Source: Cryptomeria japonica (Eukaryota > Streptophyta > Pinopsida > Cupressales > Cupressaceae). Taken from it: a DNA stretch of 64,000 bases. Made by a program: the position numbers and the translations under genes. The DNA lies in NCBI RefSeq assembly GCF_030272615.1, contig NC_081415.1:604089644-604153643 (forward strand). Reading direction: 5' to 3'. Numbering within the stretch: the stretch's first letter is position 1; each line of letters opens with the position of its first letter. Shown here in pieces: positions 34,237 through 45,976 of the stretch. The notes under the pieces were generated by a model. That model was not told the DNA's origin, did no database searches, and saw only the letters and a list, made by a program, of their open reading frames with translations.

Positions 34237-35083
34237 TTTGTTTGCAAGTTTGTGTTGAAGTTGATTGAAGATGATGATGAGTTGTTCGATGAAAGATGGA
34301 TGATTAGTGGATTGTAGATCTCTAGCACTCTAAAGGTAAATGTAACCAGATTTCTTTCTTTGAATTGCTTGTTTGTTTTGATGAGTTTGGATGTGATAAG
34401 GTGTAGAGAAATCTGAGATGTGTTACAGATTTTGACTACCTAGCAATGAGAGGATTCACTCATGAACTAGTTTTAACCTGCATAGATGTGTCTCTTAGGA
34501 TGAGCTTATCCTAGATGTAGAAACAATCTAAAAAGTGATGTGATGTGTTTGATTTCAAGCAATATCTAAAAGAGAACTTGGGACAAGAACCTCTTAATGT
34601 TTTGAGAGTTTTGGGATGAATTGATGATGGAATAATGATGTATGAATGAGATGATGGATGTTTTGTTTTTCAACTTCAATAAAAACTTTGTGTTACAAAT
34701 GGAACAAACTCTACCTCTTCCCTTTCAGGCGTTGGTGGCACTTCTCGAGCTGTGTTGTAGGTGATACAGACGTTTTGGGAAGAAGTTGGGATTAATCTTT
34801 CCTCCTTGATTTTTGTGATAACTCAGAGCCCTATATTGCATAAAAGCTCTGCGGTTCAATGATTCTGAATCAAACTCGTTTGTTTTTTTTTTCTTGAAGG
34901 TATAGACGCATGCGATGTAGAAAGACTCTATGTGAGACAAAAATTTGTCTATTGAGATAGAAGAATTTCCTCCTTTTGATCAAAGGCTTTGAGCTTAGTG
35001 GTCTCCTTTTCAAGGTGATATTCTGATGACACTTCTTCTTTCGCAAGATGTGAAGAATGGTCATAAAATTTGTCTCTTTGTTG
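34237..35083 (-). other. Gypsy-B 5' UTR next to the deleted LTR
   Basis: About 850 bp with no coding frame of note and no match to the 3' LTR (22,527-24,477). No PBS is recognisable next to the LTR remnant. The missing LTR part, PBS and perhaps some leader were lost at the junction at 35,083/35,084. Confidence 0.7.
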
Positions 35084-35114
35084 TTAATTAAGTGGACAGA
35101 TTTATGTGACTACA
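35084..35114 (-). repeat. 31-bp remnant of gypsy-B 5' LTR
   Basis: Identical in all 31 bases to 24,447-24,477 and followed by the target duplication CTTAC (35,115-35,119). It is therefore the true outer end of the element. The next 1920 bp of the LTR are absent. Confidence 0.9.
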
Positions 35115-35119
35115 CTTAC

Positions 35120-35595
35120 AAATAAAGGAGAACAAATCCTTTTCAAGGTGAACTGATGACAACAACCTAGAAGGAGGATGGTTGATTAAGGAAGAAATAT
35201 TTCCCTCCTACTATGAAATGAATTCAGGATATTCAAGATGAGAATTATAAGGTCGAGGAAGGTAGTTCTCTACTTCTAGGATGAAAGAATAAAGGAATCA
35301 ACTTCTAAACCAAGAGAGAAGAAATAGTTAACCAATCTAAGTAGGGTAACAAAAATCCCATCTACATTTCTCTTAGGAGACAAGAATAATTGGAATATCC
35401 TATTGAGTCAACTATATTTAGTTCAGATAAGTCGAAAGGATGTAACCCATTGAATCCATGAGAAGAGATATAAATTTGGGTTGATATCATTTATGAACAA
35501 TCGATATGTAAAGTTTCTTTTTGCGAAATCAACATGGTGTCCAGATAGATGGAGAAAGAGTATATCCTAGAATGACATACTTACTGGACATATTC
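35120..35595 (+). other. Interior of element C continued
   Basis: The sequence resumes after the gypsy-B duplication and should be the continuation of 22,433-22,526. It is purine-rich and has no open frame or motif I recognise. It ends where the copia-P LTR begins (35,596). Confidence 0.5.
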
Positions 35596-37082
35596 TGTTG
35601 GCATTATGTGAACTGGCATGGACATGATGATATTGTATGTTGTCATTGATGTCAACATGCTAAAGAGGAGAGAACCAGTATATGTGAGAACCGGTATGTT
35701 ACCAAGAACCGGTATATGTGAGAACTGGTATAACACTGTGAACTGGCATTTGTGCCAAAGTGAAGCGGTGTTCTTTTTTAAGGTGAACCAATATGTGGTT
35801 ATGGGAATCAGCACATGGAAGCTTTGTATGACTACTAGTTGGTTGTCTCAACTTTAGGGTTTCCGGTTGAAGTGTTTCAAGCTTGTGTGACTCAATTGGT
35901 AACTTTGTGTGATAAGTTAGCATTGTAATGAAGAATGGATCATGTTGCCACGTCAGCCTTGTGTGCGTGAAGGATCCTGCATGAAGGAGATTGTCCCTAT
36001 CTACCTTGGGAATGTGCAAAGTCTGTAAATGGTGAAAACGTGTGATGGGTTATTAGCCACCATGAAATCGGTGGAAAATGAAGGATGGAGAACGTCTTGA
36101 GATTGGTTCAAGACTGTTGCATTTAATGCAATGTTCTCAATAGTCAGGATTGAACCATTTGAATTTCCTAACCTAAAAGGTTTAGGGTTTAGAGTTTAAG
36201 CTACCGACCTATCTGTTTCCTATAAGGTCGATGTTGTGTTTCTTTTTGAGGTTGTTGGAAAAGGTTGTGTGTGTGTATCCAAGAGAAGAGATACGTTATT
36301 CTTGCCAGACCAGAGGAGAGAAGTGATACCTGTAGAGTGTAAGTGTAGAAGGTGAAGAGGAGCTAAAGCAGATCTACATTGGCATTGAGTGTTGTTACCA
36401 GATCATTCTAATACCTGTTGATCTCTAACCACCTCAACAGTTGGGAAATCCCTTAACGGGGTTTCTTTAACCAGCTTACTATAAATCCTTTAACATGGTG
36501 ACTCAAAATGATTGAGTACTTCAAATCCTCTAACAAGGTAACCTTTAATAGGGTTTAACCCTTAACTGGGTGATCCCTGATAGGATTGGTTCCTAACAGA
36601 ACCTATTGTATCAGTCTTTAACTAGACAAGGCTCCTAACAGAGCAGACTTCTAAAGAGTTCAAAAATAGCTTGTGGTTATTCATCCCCACCTATTTTTTC
36701 CCAGTTGGGTTTCCACGTGAAAAATCTATGTGTCATGTGTGGTGATATTCTTGTGATGGTTTGAGTAATTTGTGTCTGAAGGTAAATCATGTTGATCTAG
36801 CTGTTTATATATCTTTTGATAATAGATTACATGTTCATGCACTAGGGTGAAATGGAAATGAAGCATTAGATTGTATGAGAAGATAAGTATCAACTGATTT
36901 ATGCTTGTCTCAGTTACTCTCGGTTTTGCCGGTTGTACTCTATCTAAGACCAGTGTTACTGTTTGTCTGCCAAAGCACAGTGTCTGTTGGAAAACTAGTT
37001 TAATATTGTGTTTTTGTCTGTACTAATTCATCCCCCCCTCTTAGTACCGATTTGGTACTATCCATTCATCATTGATTTATCA
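35596..37082 (+). repeat. Copia-P 5' LTR, 1487 bp
   Basis: Begins TGTTGGCATTATG and ends TTGATTTATCA before the PBS. It contains a GTCATTGATGTCAACATG block near the start, a series of imperfect repeats such as CCTTTAATAGGGT and CTAACAAGGTAA (36,440-36,660), the TTTCCC..GGGTTTCCACGTG part (about 36,700) and a C run (37,031-37,038). Confidence 0.85.
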
Positions 37083-37083
37083 A

Positions 37084-37096
37084 TAGGTATCAGAGC
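37084..37096 (+). promoter_or_regulatory. Copia-P primer-binding site
   Basis: TAGGTATCAGAGC; apart from an A in place of the first T of TGGTATCAGAGC it fits the initiator Met-tRNA. It follows the LTR end CA by 1-2 bp. Confidence 0.8.
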
Positions 37097-37153
37097 ATCC
37101 TCCAGGTCCTCTGTCTTATAAGCTTAACTACTTGAGGTAAAGATCCCAGTCTA

Positions 37154-40100
37154 ATGATGAAGGGGGAACGTCCAAAGTTCAACAAAGAAAATTTCAGTAT
37201 ATGGAAAGAGAGAATGAAGATATACATCAGAAGCATGGGTGCTCAACACTGGATCTATGTTGAGAATGCCTATGTTGCCCCTATTGGTACTCTCACCGAT
37301 GATCAAACGAGAGAGATGTGAGAGAATGGGCAAGTAATGGAAGCCCTAATTAGTAGTTTATCTAACATTAAGTTCATTGATGTCCAAGATAAGGTAAATC
37401 CCAAAGAGGTATGGGATATTCTTGAAAATATCTATGGTGGTGATGAGCATGTAAAACAAGATAAGGAAGAAAGCCTTAGAGGGAAGTTTGAAGACATGTG
37501 GATGGTTAAAGGTGAGACCATTCAATAGTATGGAATAAGAATCAAAACTATTGTTGGAGATATCAAGATTGCAGGTGGTAAAATGGAAGATTCCACTGTG
37601 GTAAGCAAAGTCCTGAGATCCTTATTACCGCTCTATGCAATAAGGGTTGTTGCTATTCAGGAGTTGAGATCAATAGACAAGACTAAGGTATCCCTAGACT
37701 CCATCATTCTAAAGTTGATAGCCTATGAGCTAAATAGTTTTGATGGTAGTGTTCAAAAGACTGAATCAGCCTTTAAAGCTTCTGTCGTACCATCCAAAAA
37801 TGGAAAAGAAGCTAGCACTAGTGGTGAACCAAGAAAGAGTAGAGAAATGGATGATGAGGAGATTTTGATTGAATTTGAAGCTCTTCTTGCCAGGAAACTT
37901 CCTAAAGGAACCAGTAAATATAGAGGTAAGCTCCCTTTGAAATGCTTTTCTTGTAACTGGATAGGACATATTGCTATAAACTGTCCTAATGGTGACAACA
38001 AGGACAAATTGGGAAGGTTCAAGAAATTCAAAGGAGGAAATTGGAGAAACTATTTTGTGGCAGTTGATGAAGGTGTCATAGATGACGAATCAGAGGATGA
38101 AGAAAATGAAGATATTGTGTTTGTTGCTATCAAGGAAGATGTGTCAGACAAGAAGGCTCTTGTCTCTTTCTTTGATAAATCTAATGAGTGGATTATTGAC
38201 AGTGGCTGTTCTCACCATATGACTAGTGACCGGAGCAAGTTTCTATCCTTGGAAGAGTATGATGGTGATGTAGTTCATTTTGGTAATGATGCACCATGCA
38301 TGGTCAAAGGTAGAGGGTCCATCTCTCTGAATGGAAAGAGTAGTGCTGACAATGTGTAATGGGTTGATGGTCTCAGACATAACCTTCTGAGTGTAGCCCA
38401 GTTGAATGACAGTGGTCTCACTCTAGAATTTAAGAATGGAGTGTGTGGAATCAAAGGAAAGAATGGTGAATTGGTGGCCATCGGCATGCAGACCAAATGT
38501 AACCTATTTCAGCTGAATGCAAATATAAGTACATGTCTTATGGCTAAATTTGATGATAGTTGGATATGGCATAGGAGACTCTGCCATGTAAACTTTGATA
38601 ACATTGTGAAGGCTAGTAAGATCAAGGCAGTTAGACGGTTGTCGATGCTAAGAAAACCAGATAATACCTTGTGCAGAGAGTGTCAATTGGGGAAAATGTC
38701 TTCCTCAACCTTTAAAGGTAAACCTTTCACTACTGACAATTTGCTTGATCTTGTGCATACTAATTTGTGTGGTCGTATGAAAACTAGGAGTGTGCTGGGT
38801 GATAGGTACCTCATGATTCTCACTGATGGCTACTCAAGAATGATTTGGGTCACATTCATGAAAGATAAGTCTGAAGCTTTTGTAAAGTTCAAAGCTTTCA
38901 GAGCATTAGTGGAGAAGGAAAGCGATAAAAGGATCAAGTGCCTGAGAACTTATCAAGGAGGGGAATTCACTTCCAGTGAATTCAACAAGTACTGTTAAGA
39001 ACATGACATCAAGAGGCAACTGTTTGCCCCCTGGACTCCACAACAGAATGGCCTAGCAGAGAGGAATAACTGGACTGTAGTTGAAGCAGCTATAACTATG
39101 TTGATTCAAGGAAAGGTAGCTCACACCTTTTGGAGAGAAGCGGTGAGCACTGTAGTCTACACAATGAACCGGGTACTCATTAATAAAGGTAAGGATAAAA
39201 CTCCTTATGAGTATTGGACCACTAAGACACCTATGGTTAGCTACTTTAGAGTGTTTGGTAGCAAATGTTACATCAAGAGGAGCGAACACCAAAGCAAATT
39301 TGATGCAAAATATGATGAAGCAATATTTCTAGGGTATTCCACCAAGAACAAAGCTCTCAAGTGTTTCAACAATAGGACTCAGAGAATTATGGAAAGAATC
39401 AATGTAAGAGTTGATGAAACCTCTGAGAAAACTGAGGAAACCGACAGTGAGCAAGCAGTAAATGAACCGATTGCAACCTGCTGGGAACCAATTGTTAGTC
39501 AACCAAGTACCAGTAACAGTGTTCCTACACCGGTAGATGCAGATGGTGATATTGATGGAGATGAGGATGAAGAACAAAAGCAAGAGGAATCTATCAAGAC
39601 CATTCCTCAATATGTCAAGCTGAATCATGATCCTAAGCAGATCATAGGAGATAAGGATGCAAGAGTTCTTACAAGAAGGAAGGTTAGAGAAAACTCATGT
39701 ATGATTTCTGAATTTGAGCCTAAATCATTCAAAGAGGCACATAAAGATGAAGACTGGATCAAGGCAATGGAAGAGGAACTTGACCAGATAGAGAAAAATG
39801 GTACATGGTCTTTGGTACCCAGACCGGAGCATAAAAATGTCATTGGTACCAAATGGGTTTTCAAAAATAAGCTGAATGAGGATGGCACAGTGATTATAAA
39901 CAAAGCCAGATTGGTGTACAAAGGATGTGCCCAAGAAGAAGGAGAAGACTATGGAGAAACCTTTGCTCCTATAGGCAGATTGGAAGGAGTTTGTATGATT
40001 CTTGTATATGCAGCTTTTAAAGGATTCAAAGTATATCAAATGGATCTAAAATCTACATTCCTAAATGGTGTACTCGAAAAGGAAGTGTATATAGAACAAC

Positions 40101-41290
40101 CAGATGGGTTTGCCCTATCTGAAGACAGTGATGTGGTGTGTAGGCTATATAAAGCCTTATATGGTCTAAAGCAGGCACCTAGAGCATGGTATGAACGCCT
40201 ACACTCCCATCTTGTGAAGATTGGATTTGAGAGAACAAACGAAGATAGCAATATCTACTTGAAGTCTGAAGGAGATCAGATCTTGATCTATGAGGTATTT
40301 GTTGATGACATTATGTTTGGTGGAGATGACAAGATGAGTCATGAGTTTGTAGATGAGATGAAAAAAGAGTTTGAGATGTCACTCATAGGGGAGATTAAGT
40401 TCTTCATTGGACTGCAGATTCAGCAAATGAAAGATGGAATCTTTATCACTCAGTTCAAGTATGTCAAAGAGGTGTTGAAGACCTTTGGCATGGAAGATAG
40501 AAAACCGGTTGGTACACCAATGGTGACCGGTTGTAAACTATCCAAAGAGGATGACTCAGCATTGGTTGATGAGAAGGAATATCGATCAATGATTGGTAAG
40601 TTTCATTATGTAGTGTATAGCAGACTAGATATTGCACATGAAGTTGGCATTACTGCAAGGTTCCATAAAAGCCCAAGAGAATCCCACTTGGTTGCAGTCA
40701 AGCAAATTCTTAGATATCTGAAGGGAACTATTAACTATGGGTTATGGTATCCATATAATAATGATTTTAACCTGAAAGTGTTCACAGATGCTAATTGGGC
40801 TGGTAATGTAGATGACCAGAAGAGCACAACCGGTGGTGCATTATTTCTCAATGGTAGACTAGTCTCATGGATGAGTAAGAAGCGGAGTTGTATCTCTCAG
40901 TCTACAGTGGAAGCAGATTATGTTGCAGCTTTCATGAACTGCACTCAGACAATTTGGATGAAGCATGTATTGAATGGCTTCAAAGTTCCTATATCTAGAC
41001 CGGTAAGTATATTTTGTGACAATAATAGTGCAATTAACATCTCCAAGAATTTGGTTTTACATTCTAGAACCAAGTACTTTGAACTTAAATATCATTTCTT
41101 GAGGGAAAAGGTTCAGAACAAAGAGATTGCACTGGAACATGTTTCCATTAAGGAGCAGTTAGTAGACATATTCACCAAGCCTCTACCAAAGGCTACATTT
41201 ATGAACTTAAGAGGTGAATTAGGGGTGTTGCCCCTTCAGGAGGTAAACGAAAGGTATATGCTCCACATCAGTCAAGTATTGCATAGTTAA
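37154..41290 (+). pseudogene. Copia-P gag-pol, one frame with four stops
   Basis: All pieces (from ATG at 37,154) lie in one frame with no indel. Stops are at 37,319, 37,526, 38,357 and 38,996. Gag starts FNKENFSIWKERMKIYI and has one knuckle, CFSCNWIGHIAINC. The protease has WIIDSGCSHHMT (intact DSG). Integrase has an H-x3-H-like [23 protein letters not shown] and WTPQQNGLAE. RT shows WVFKNKLNEDG, ETFAP, YQMDLKSTFLNG and FVDDIMFGG (F in place of Y in YVDD). RNase H has FTDANWAG, STVEADYVAA and FCDNNSAI, ending in LADIFTKPLP-like LVDIFTKPLPK. The total is 1379 codon positions, the usual size of copia. It should be silent as a full protein, but single segments remain open up to 730 codons (39,098-41,290). 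Confidence 0.9.
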
Positions 41291-42296
41291 ATTTTCATTA
41301 TGCACATTTTATAATTTACAGTTAAAATTGATTACTTGTTCTCTTAACCTTAATGGTGGCCGATCTAATATTTAAATTTTTCATTGTCTTTCGGTTGCAT
41401 ATTGTATTCCTTCCTTAACATGCTCATAGCAAACCCCTAATAGTGTGTCCAAGAGAGTGAAAAGCAGAGAGTGTACCAAGCATAGGTGTTGTGTCAGTTA
41501 GAGAAACAATAGTATGTCTTTGTGTAATTTTTAGTTTGAGTAAATTCAATGTGTGGAATAAGAGAATGGGCCTTACAAAGCTAAACATATATATATAGTA
41601 GATAGACAAATTCAAATTAGTTCATCAATTTTATGTGATTTTAATTCCTTGCCTTTACCTTTGAGATCATGTGACCATGAAAGATGTCTTTTGTTAAAAC
41701 TAGGAGTCTTGAACATCCAGGAATATATGGTCTTTGACATAAAAACACATTTGAGATAATTAACTATAAGGTTGAGCTAGTAGTTGTATAACAAATGTTC
41801 TGATGTTAGGAAATTTTTTGTTTTCATGGTTGACTTGTTATTTTTTGATTAAAAACATACATAGTAATTTGGAAATCTTATGGATTGATAGAAGTTTGAG
41901 GTATGAAGCAAATTGAGGTGGTTGGAATAGTTGGAAATAAAAAGGAAGTCAAATGATGGGTTCTCATAGATCAAGGAATTTTATCTACCATGGTTACTAT
42001 AAGGTCAACCTGAGATAGCAATTATTATAGAATCACTTGGAAGATCACTATACACGTAACTAACCATTTGCATGCAGAAGTCAATAAGTATATCGGCAAT
42101 ATATTATGTTGAGTTTAATGAAGAATCTTTATCTTATATAGAAATTTCATGTTTATTACAATTTAAATGGCATGATAAAATGAAGCTATGGATGGAAAAG
42201 TGGAATGAAATAGATTTATTAACTGATTTATGAGTTTATTTAAGAATAAAGAGTATTTCAACTATAATTGTAGTTAGCACGATTTACATCTTTACA
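41291..42296 (+). repeat. Non-coding stretch ending in an LTR-like end
   Basis: No ORF. The last 90 bp (from about 42,208) resemble the end of LTR C: ATAGATTTATTAACTGATTT ... GAATAAAGAG ... TTTACATCTTTACA. Here, however, no PBS follows; copia-2 LTR sequence follows directly. It may be the 3' LTR of element C or an LTR of a related element inserted in the copia-2 LTR. I could not find the left end. Confidence 0.45.
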
Positions 42297-43205
42297 GCAC
42301 ATGTAGGAAGGCACACTGCCTAGAGAATGCTGCTCATTACAAAAGAGTCTCACTGACTACAAAGAGGTTATAACCACCTCAATATAAATGGAAAATAATC
42401 CAGAATAATGAACTGCCAGAGATAATATCTACCATGCCTGATTACAGTCTCGGTTAAGCTCAATACCAAAGGCCTTTGACCTCTTCCTTAATCCCAATTC
42501 GATCACCTATGATCGACCAAATCTCCTTCGCATACGATATTACATTCCATGACCAAGACACACTATTTACAATGAGATTTTTCATCAATTTATACTAACC
42601 CTAAGGCCTAAACCAATTAGGTCGGCCATGTAAAAGATATTACAATAAGATCATTACATACATCCATATTAGAATGATATGCCATGTCGGCTTAAGACAA
42701 AAACAATAATAACCAATCCATAAATCATCCCAGTAGCATGTAGAGAACATGTTATCATGATACTGGTCCATAGCCTATATAGGTACCAGACCTAATCAGG
42801 GTCCACGATGCCAAAGAAATGTCTTCAAAGAGTTGAAGCACAATCAAAGAACATCTTCAACATCCTGAATTGCATCTAGAAGACACACCAACACCACTTA
42901 TGCATCCTGTCAATATTTCTCAATGAAAGCTCTGTCGGTTAAATCTTAAACTCATGTCAGTAAGGGTTTACAAGAGGGTGTGATAGCATCCGATTACCAA
43001 GTCAATGCCAACTGACCGAAACATACTCCAAAAGCACATAACACATAAAATCAAACATACTCCATTGATCCAAACATGCTGGAAGTGTCCAACATATAGT
43101 CCTTTTTATCGATAACACTAGATTTTCTACCAATAACCAAAACTTGTCTGTCAGTAACCAAAAACATCAATGCAACACATAATCAATTCATCCATAATGC
43201 CAACA
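42297..43205 (-). repeat. Copia-2 3' LTR, truncated
   Basis: Corresponds to 6503-7443 of the copia-1 LTR, with shared blocks such as CTAGAGAA..CTCAT.ACAAAAG and CGGTTAAGCTCAATACYA, but many differences. The first 260-270 bp of the plus-strand end are absent. It ends AATGCCAACA. Confidence 0.8.
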
Positions 43206-43225
43206 ATCTCCCCCTTTGGCATTGA
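43206..43225 (-). promoter_or_regulatory. Copia-2 polypurine tract
   Basis: Minus-strand AATGCCAAAGGGGGAGAT directly before TGTTGGC, a classical copia polypurine tract. Confidence 0.85.
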
Positions 43226-43554
43226 TGTCAACACTAGATGTGAAAAACATCTAAGTACCAAAAAAATGCCAAACAAGTCTCCACTTGTGGAAGACAACCA
43301 ACAATCTCCTGAATATCAATGTATGCCCCTTTGAATGATATCTCTATAAAGTAAAGTTCTGAATTTATTTTTTACATCACTATCTCTCCCCCTTTGACAT
43401 CAATGCCAAAAATATGACAAAAATATCAAAAAAAGAATATAAACCTTTGAATCTCAAAGCTAACTACTCCCCCTGAGTAGTAGCACCACTCGTCTATGCG
43501 GGAATGAATAATATCTTTGATAATGCATGTCAGACTAATGACAAACTACATCAA
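43226..43554 (-). other. Copia-2 3' UTR
   Basis: No gene. It aligns in blocks with the copia-1 3' UTR (7471-7949), including a repeated TCTCTCCCCCTTTGACATCA motif that resembles a second polypurine tract on the minus strand (43,383-43,402). Confidence 0.6.
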
Positions 43555-45976
43555 TCAAGTCTCTGTGGGAGGGGCAGAAACCCCTAACTTGTCTCTCAAA
43601 TACTCAAATGATTCCTTAGACAATAGTTTAGTGAATATATCTGCAATCTGCTCTTTAGTGTTCACATAAACCAATTTTACTTCCTTTCCTTCTATCTTGT
43701 CCTTCAAAAAGTTATACTTTATTGATATATGCTTAGTTTTATAGTGAAATATCAAATTCTTAGACATGTAAATAGTTGTAGAGTTAACATAGTAGATAAC
43801 TATGGGTTCACTACAATTTACCTTGATATCCTTCAATTTACTTAAGTGCAATTAGTTGTTGCTGCAACATACTCAACTTCTACAATAGATAAAGAAATGC
43901 ATGATTATTTTTTTCTGATCCATGAAACCAATTTCTTTTCAAGAATGAAAGCTCCACCAGAAGTGTTATTCCTGTCATCAGTATCTCCTACCCAATCTGA
44001 ATTAGTATATGCACATAAAGTGAAATCATCATCTCTAGAATACCATAAGCCATATTCTGTTGTTCCTTGCAAATAATGGAATATCCTCTTTACTACACAT
44101 TCATGATTTTCTTTAGGATTACTTTGAAATCTTGAAACAATACTTATTCTATTCATAATATCCGGTCTAGTCTAAATTAGATATAATAAGCCAGCAATCA
44201 TAGACTTATAACTTGTCGGATTTACCGGTGTAGTTGTATCTTTGATAGATAATTTCTCACTTGTCACCATAGGAGTACTTACTAGTTTGGAATTATCCAT
44301 ACCAAACTTCTTGAACAATTCCCTCAGATACATAGTTTGATAGATAAAAATGCCTTTTTTAGTTTTAGTAATCTGCAAACCTAAGAAAAATCTCATCTCA
44401 CTAATCATGGACATTTCAATTCATTCTTCATATTATTAAAAAATTTCATGCACAATTTATCTTCTCCTCCAAAAATAATATCATCAACAAATACTTCAAT
44501 AATCAGAATATGATCATCAATAATCTTATAATATAAATTATTATCAGCACTACTTTTAGTAAAACCAAGCTTCAAAAGATGTTTATCCAACCTTGCATAC
44601 CAAGCTCTAGGAGCTTGTTTCAATCCACATAAAGCATTCTTCAATTTGCAAACCATATCTTTATCATTTGTCAATGAAAATCCATCAAGTTGTTCAATGT
44701 ATACTTCTTCCTCAAGTTCACCATTCAAAAATGCACATTTAACATCCATTTGATAAACCTTATAGTTCTTATAAGCTGCATCGACAAGAAATAGTCTAAC
44801 AGCTTCAATTATAGCTATAGGTGCAAATGTCTCACCATAATCAATTCCTTCCATTTGAGAATATTCTTTACAAACCAATCTAGCCTTGTTTCTTACAACT
44901 TGACCATCCTCATTCATTTTATTCCTAAAAACCCATTTAGTTCCAATAACATTCTTAGTTTTAGGCCAGGGAGCTAAAGTCCAAGTCCCATTCTTCTCTA
45001 TCTGATGTAATTTATCTTCCATAACTTTTAAAAAATGTTTATCTTTACAAGCTTCAATAGTAGATGCTAGTTTAATTTGAGAAATAAGACATACCTCTTC
45101 ATTTGCCAGTCTTCTTCTTGTCATAACTCTCTTGCTCATATCTCCAATGATTTGATCTTTAGAATGATTTATTCTTACATACCTTGGCGTCTTCTGAACT
45201 TCAGGTTCACTACTTTGATCATCTATCACAGTTGAATTTTTTGATTGTACTGGTGTAATTGTCTTAGTTTCTTGTACCGGTTGAGGCATTGCTAGTTTAG
45301 TTATGATCATTTCCATTGTCGATTCCTTGTCATATGATATAGATTGATTTTTGTATTGCTCATCCACTTTCACATTAGCACTCTGCACAATTTTCTATAA
45401 TCTTTTGTTATAACATCTATATGCTTTGCTTTGAATTAAATAACCAAGAAATATCTCTTCATCACATCTGGGATCAAACTTCCCACTTGAATCATCCCTT
45501 TTAATATAGCATTTACTTCCAAAAATTCTAAAATAATTAACAGTAGGTGTATTTCCAAACCATAATTCATAAGGGGTCTTACCGGTTTCATCTTTGATGT
45601 GAACTCTATTGAATGTGTAGACTACTATACTCACTACTTCTCTCCAATAGATGTTAGGCAATTTGGCTCCCATCATCATAGATATTTCTGCATCCAAATT
45701 GGTTATATTCTTTCTTTCCTCTACTCCATTCTACTAAGGAGTTTGAGGTGCAGATAACTATCTTCAAATTCTATTTGTCTCATAGTAACTATTAAATTCA
45801 TGAGAATTGAACTCACTGCCTTGATCTAATCTTATACATTTGATTTTCAATCCAGTTTTTGTTTCAAATTTTTCTTTAAATATCTTGAATTTCTCAAAGG
45901 CTTCAGACATCTCCCTAATAAAAGTCACCTACATCATTCTATAATAGTCATCAATAATTAATATGAAATACCTATC
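43555..45976 (-). pseudogene. Copia-2 pol: integrase end, RT and RNase H
   Basis: The integrase part starts at the second catalytic region (RYFILIIDDYYRM, 45,970) and runs through EFNSHEFN, NGVEERKN and the FGSKCYIKRDD end. RT has WVFRNKMNEDGQVV, ETFAPIA, YQMDVKCAFLNGE and FVDDIIFGGED; as in copia-P, F replaces Y of YVDD. RNase H has YTNSDWVGD and ends KEQIADIFTKLLSKE and LGVSAPP. There are several in-frame stops in the integrase part, one at 45,392-45,394, one near 44,170, a frameshift near 44,410 and another near 43,900. RT by itself (44,405-45,388) stays open for 327 codons. It shares high similarity with copia-1 where both are present. Confidence 0.85.

Larger units (their letters stand above)
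22527..35114 (-). mobile_element. Gypsy-B: Tat-lineage Ty3/gypsy element with intact gag-pol
   Basis: A 12.6 kb insertion in element C, bounded by exact CTTAC duplications (22,522-22,526 and 35,115-35,119). In minus-strand order: a 31-bp remnant of the 5' LTR (35,114-35,084), a 5' UTR, a single gag-pol ORF (34,236-26,950), a 3' UTR with short tandem repeats, a polypurine tract and a full 1951-bp 3' LTR (24,477-22,527). The extra archaeal-type RNase H between the RT-linked RNase H and integrase is the hallmark of the Tat lineage. The loss of nearly all of the 5' LTR and of the PBS means it cannot complete a normal cycle by itself, although its proteins may still be encoded. Confidence 0.9.
35596..41290 (+). 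mobile_element. Copia-P: plus-strand Ty1/copia element lacking its 3' LTR
   Basis: It has a complete 5' LTR (35,596-37,082), a PBS and a near full-length gag-pol frame ending at 41,290. No polypurine tract and no second TGTTGGCATTATG LTR follows up to 42,296, so the 3' end is missing, or replaced by other sequence soon after the stop. The right limit is set at the stop codon for want of a better mark. The LTR is related to solo LTR D and, in its CCTTTAAYAGGGT repeats, to the copia-3 LTR. Confidence 0.8.
42297..45976 (-). mobile_element. Copia-2: Ty1/copia element, broken at both ends here
   Basis: In minus-strand order from the right: integrase core and C-terminus (45,976-45,395), RT (45,388-44,172), RNase H (44,156-43,555), 3' UTR, polypurine tract and 3' LTR, whose far end is missing (42,297). 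Copia-3 is inserted in its integrase at 45,977, so gag and protease must lie beyond the right edge of the window. The LTR belongs to the copia-1 family. Confidence 0.8.

Noticed and set aside
14286-43205. The LTR start at 14,286 and the LTR part at 42,297 as one LTR split by all the DNA between
   Set aside because: The part at 42,297 is followed by a polypurine tract and belongs to copia-2. Its divergence from copia-1 is higher than that of 14,286-14,400, about 140 bp are missing, and the flanks (ATAAC and GCACA) do not match.
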